A model generated the notes under the pieces. The model saw nothing but the letters and a program-made list of their open reading frames with translations. It did not search any database and was not told the origin of the DNA. Shown here piece after piece: positions 63,942 to 64,000 of a stretch of 64,000 nucleotides of DNA. Within the stretch, counting starts at the first letter, position 1. Each line of letters begins with the position of its first letter. Made by a program: the position numbers and the translations under genes. Origin of the DNA: Leifsonia sp. fls2-241-R2A-40a (GTDB lineage: Bacteria; Actinomycetota; Actinomycetes; Actinomycetales; Microbacteriaceae). The DNA lies in the NCBI RefSeq assembly GCF_030209575.1, contig NZ_JARVRS010000001.1:3534001-3598000 (forward strand), written 5' to 3'.

Positions 63942-64000
63942 ATGAGCGAGCGCCGGCATCTGTCGAAAATGACCGATGGAGGGCAGAGAAATGAAAGCTG
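63942..64000 (+). CDS. Start of a gene running off the right edge (partial)
   Basis: ATG at 63942 with GGGATAGGG just upstream opens a frame with no stop up to the window end. A competing start is ATG at 63991, with GGAGGG 10 nt upstream. Too short to name. The 63833-63941 gap is AT-richer than its surroundings and includes TATAGA, a possible -10 box. Confidence 0.35.
   Translation, partial: MSERRHLSKMTDGGQRNES

Overview
The window is GC-rich, densely coded DNA from an actinobacterium. The housekeeping gene orders (DUF177-rpmF-rnc-mutM; leuC-leuD-murA-plsC-gpsA-ddl; thiL next to a DUF3515 lipoprotein and rsmD), the large number of starts placed 6-7 nt behind a TANNNT box (leaderless mRNAs), and a SufU/SufS pair all fit a member of the Microbacteriaceae, most likely Leifsonia or a close relative. 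That taxonomic placement is inference; no rRNA gene is present. No prophage, insertion sequence or CRISPR array was seen.

Layout. 1-610: 5' part of a branched-chain amino acid binding lipoprotein. 0.8-9.6 kb: a double GNAT protein, then a leftward block mutM, rnc, rpmF, DUF177 and behind it a transglutaminase/DUF58/MoxR unit and coaD. 9.8-18.8 kb: a eukaryote/archaeal-type prolyl-tRNA synthetase, recG, a TPR protein, rsmD, thiL, a DUF3515 lipoprotein, ddl and gpsA. 18.8-23.3 kb: plsC, murA, leuD and leuC, with a previously easily missed 14-residue leader peptide carrying four consecutive Leu codons upstream of leuC. 23.3-25.3 kb: a PP2C phosphatase and a TerC protein under a yybP-ykoY-type (Mn2+) riboswitch. 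25.3-28.6 kb: a KTSC protein and an RsbQ-like alpha/beta hydrolase translationally coupled to a PAS-GAF-GGDEF diguanylate cyclase. 28.7-38.9 kb: tRNA-Glu, a lipid kinase, a CopB-type ATPase with a CsoR-like operator, photolyase, NERD, AlaX and Dyp proteins, and a divergent EamA/MarR pair around a perfect palindrome. 38.9-44 kb: a polar amino acid ABC transporter, three 138-bp tandem repeats, sufU and sufS. 44-50 kb: an internally duplicated secreted acid phosphatase, small genes, an MHS-type transporter, an aldo/keto reductase and an XRE/MmyB-like regulator.

50.4-53.8 kb holds a DUF4062-STAND ATPase-TPR protein coupled to an eight-TM protein, the second candidate for an undescribed two-gene system. 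53.9-60.5 kb is a homoprotocatechuate (3,4-dihydroxyphenylacetate) meta-cleavage cluster: hydratase, aldolase, an unusual FAH-RraA fusion, a GntR regulator, semialdehyde dehydrogenase and extradiol dioxygenase. The dioxygenase keeps the exact ligand spacing of the Brevibacterium enzyme. The same ATCGTATAT motif lies 50-62 bp before the hydratase, the fusion gene and the MHS transporter 5 kb away, which suggests one regulon. The right end has a LysM-like lipoprotein, a VOC protein, and a MarR regulator divergent from a membrane protein with two GTTGC-N5-GCAAC sites between them.

The most interesting items are the hydrolase-PAS-GAF-GGDEF pair, the STAND plus membrane protein pair, the leucine leader peptide, the FAH-RraA fusion and the AGGAGG-rich inverted modules that sit between convergent genes.
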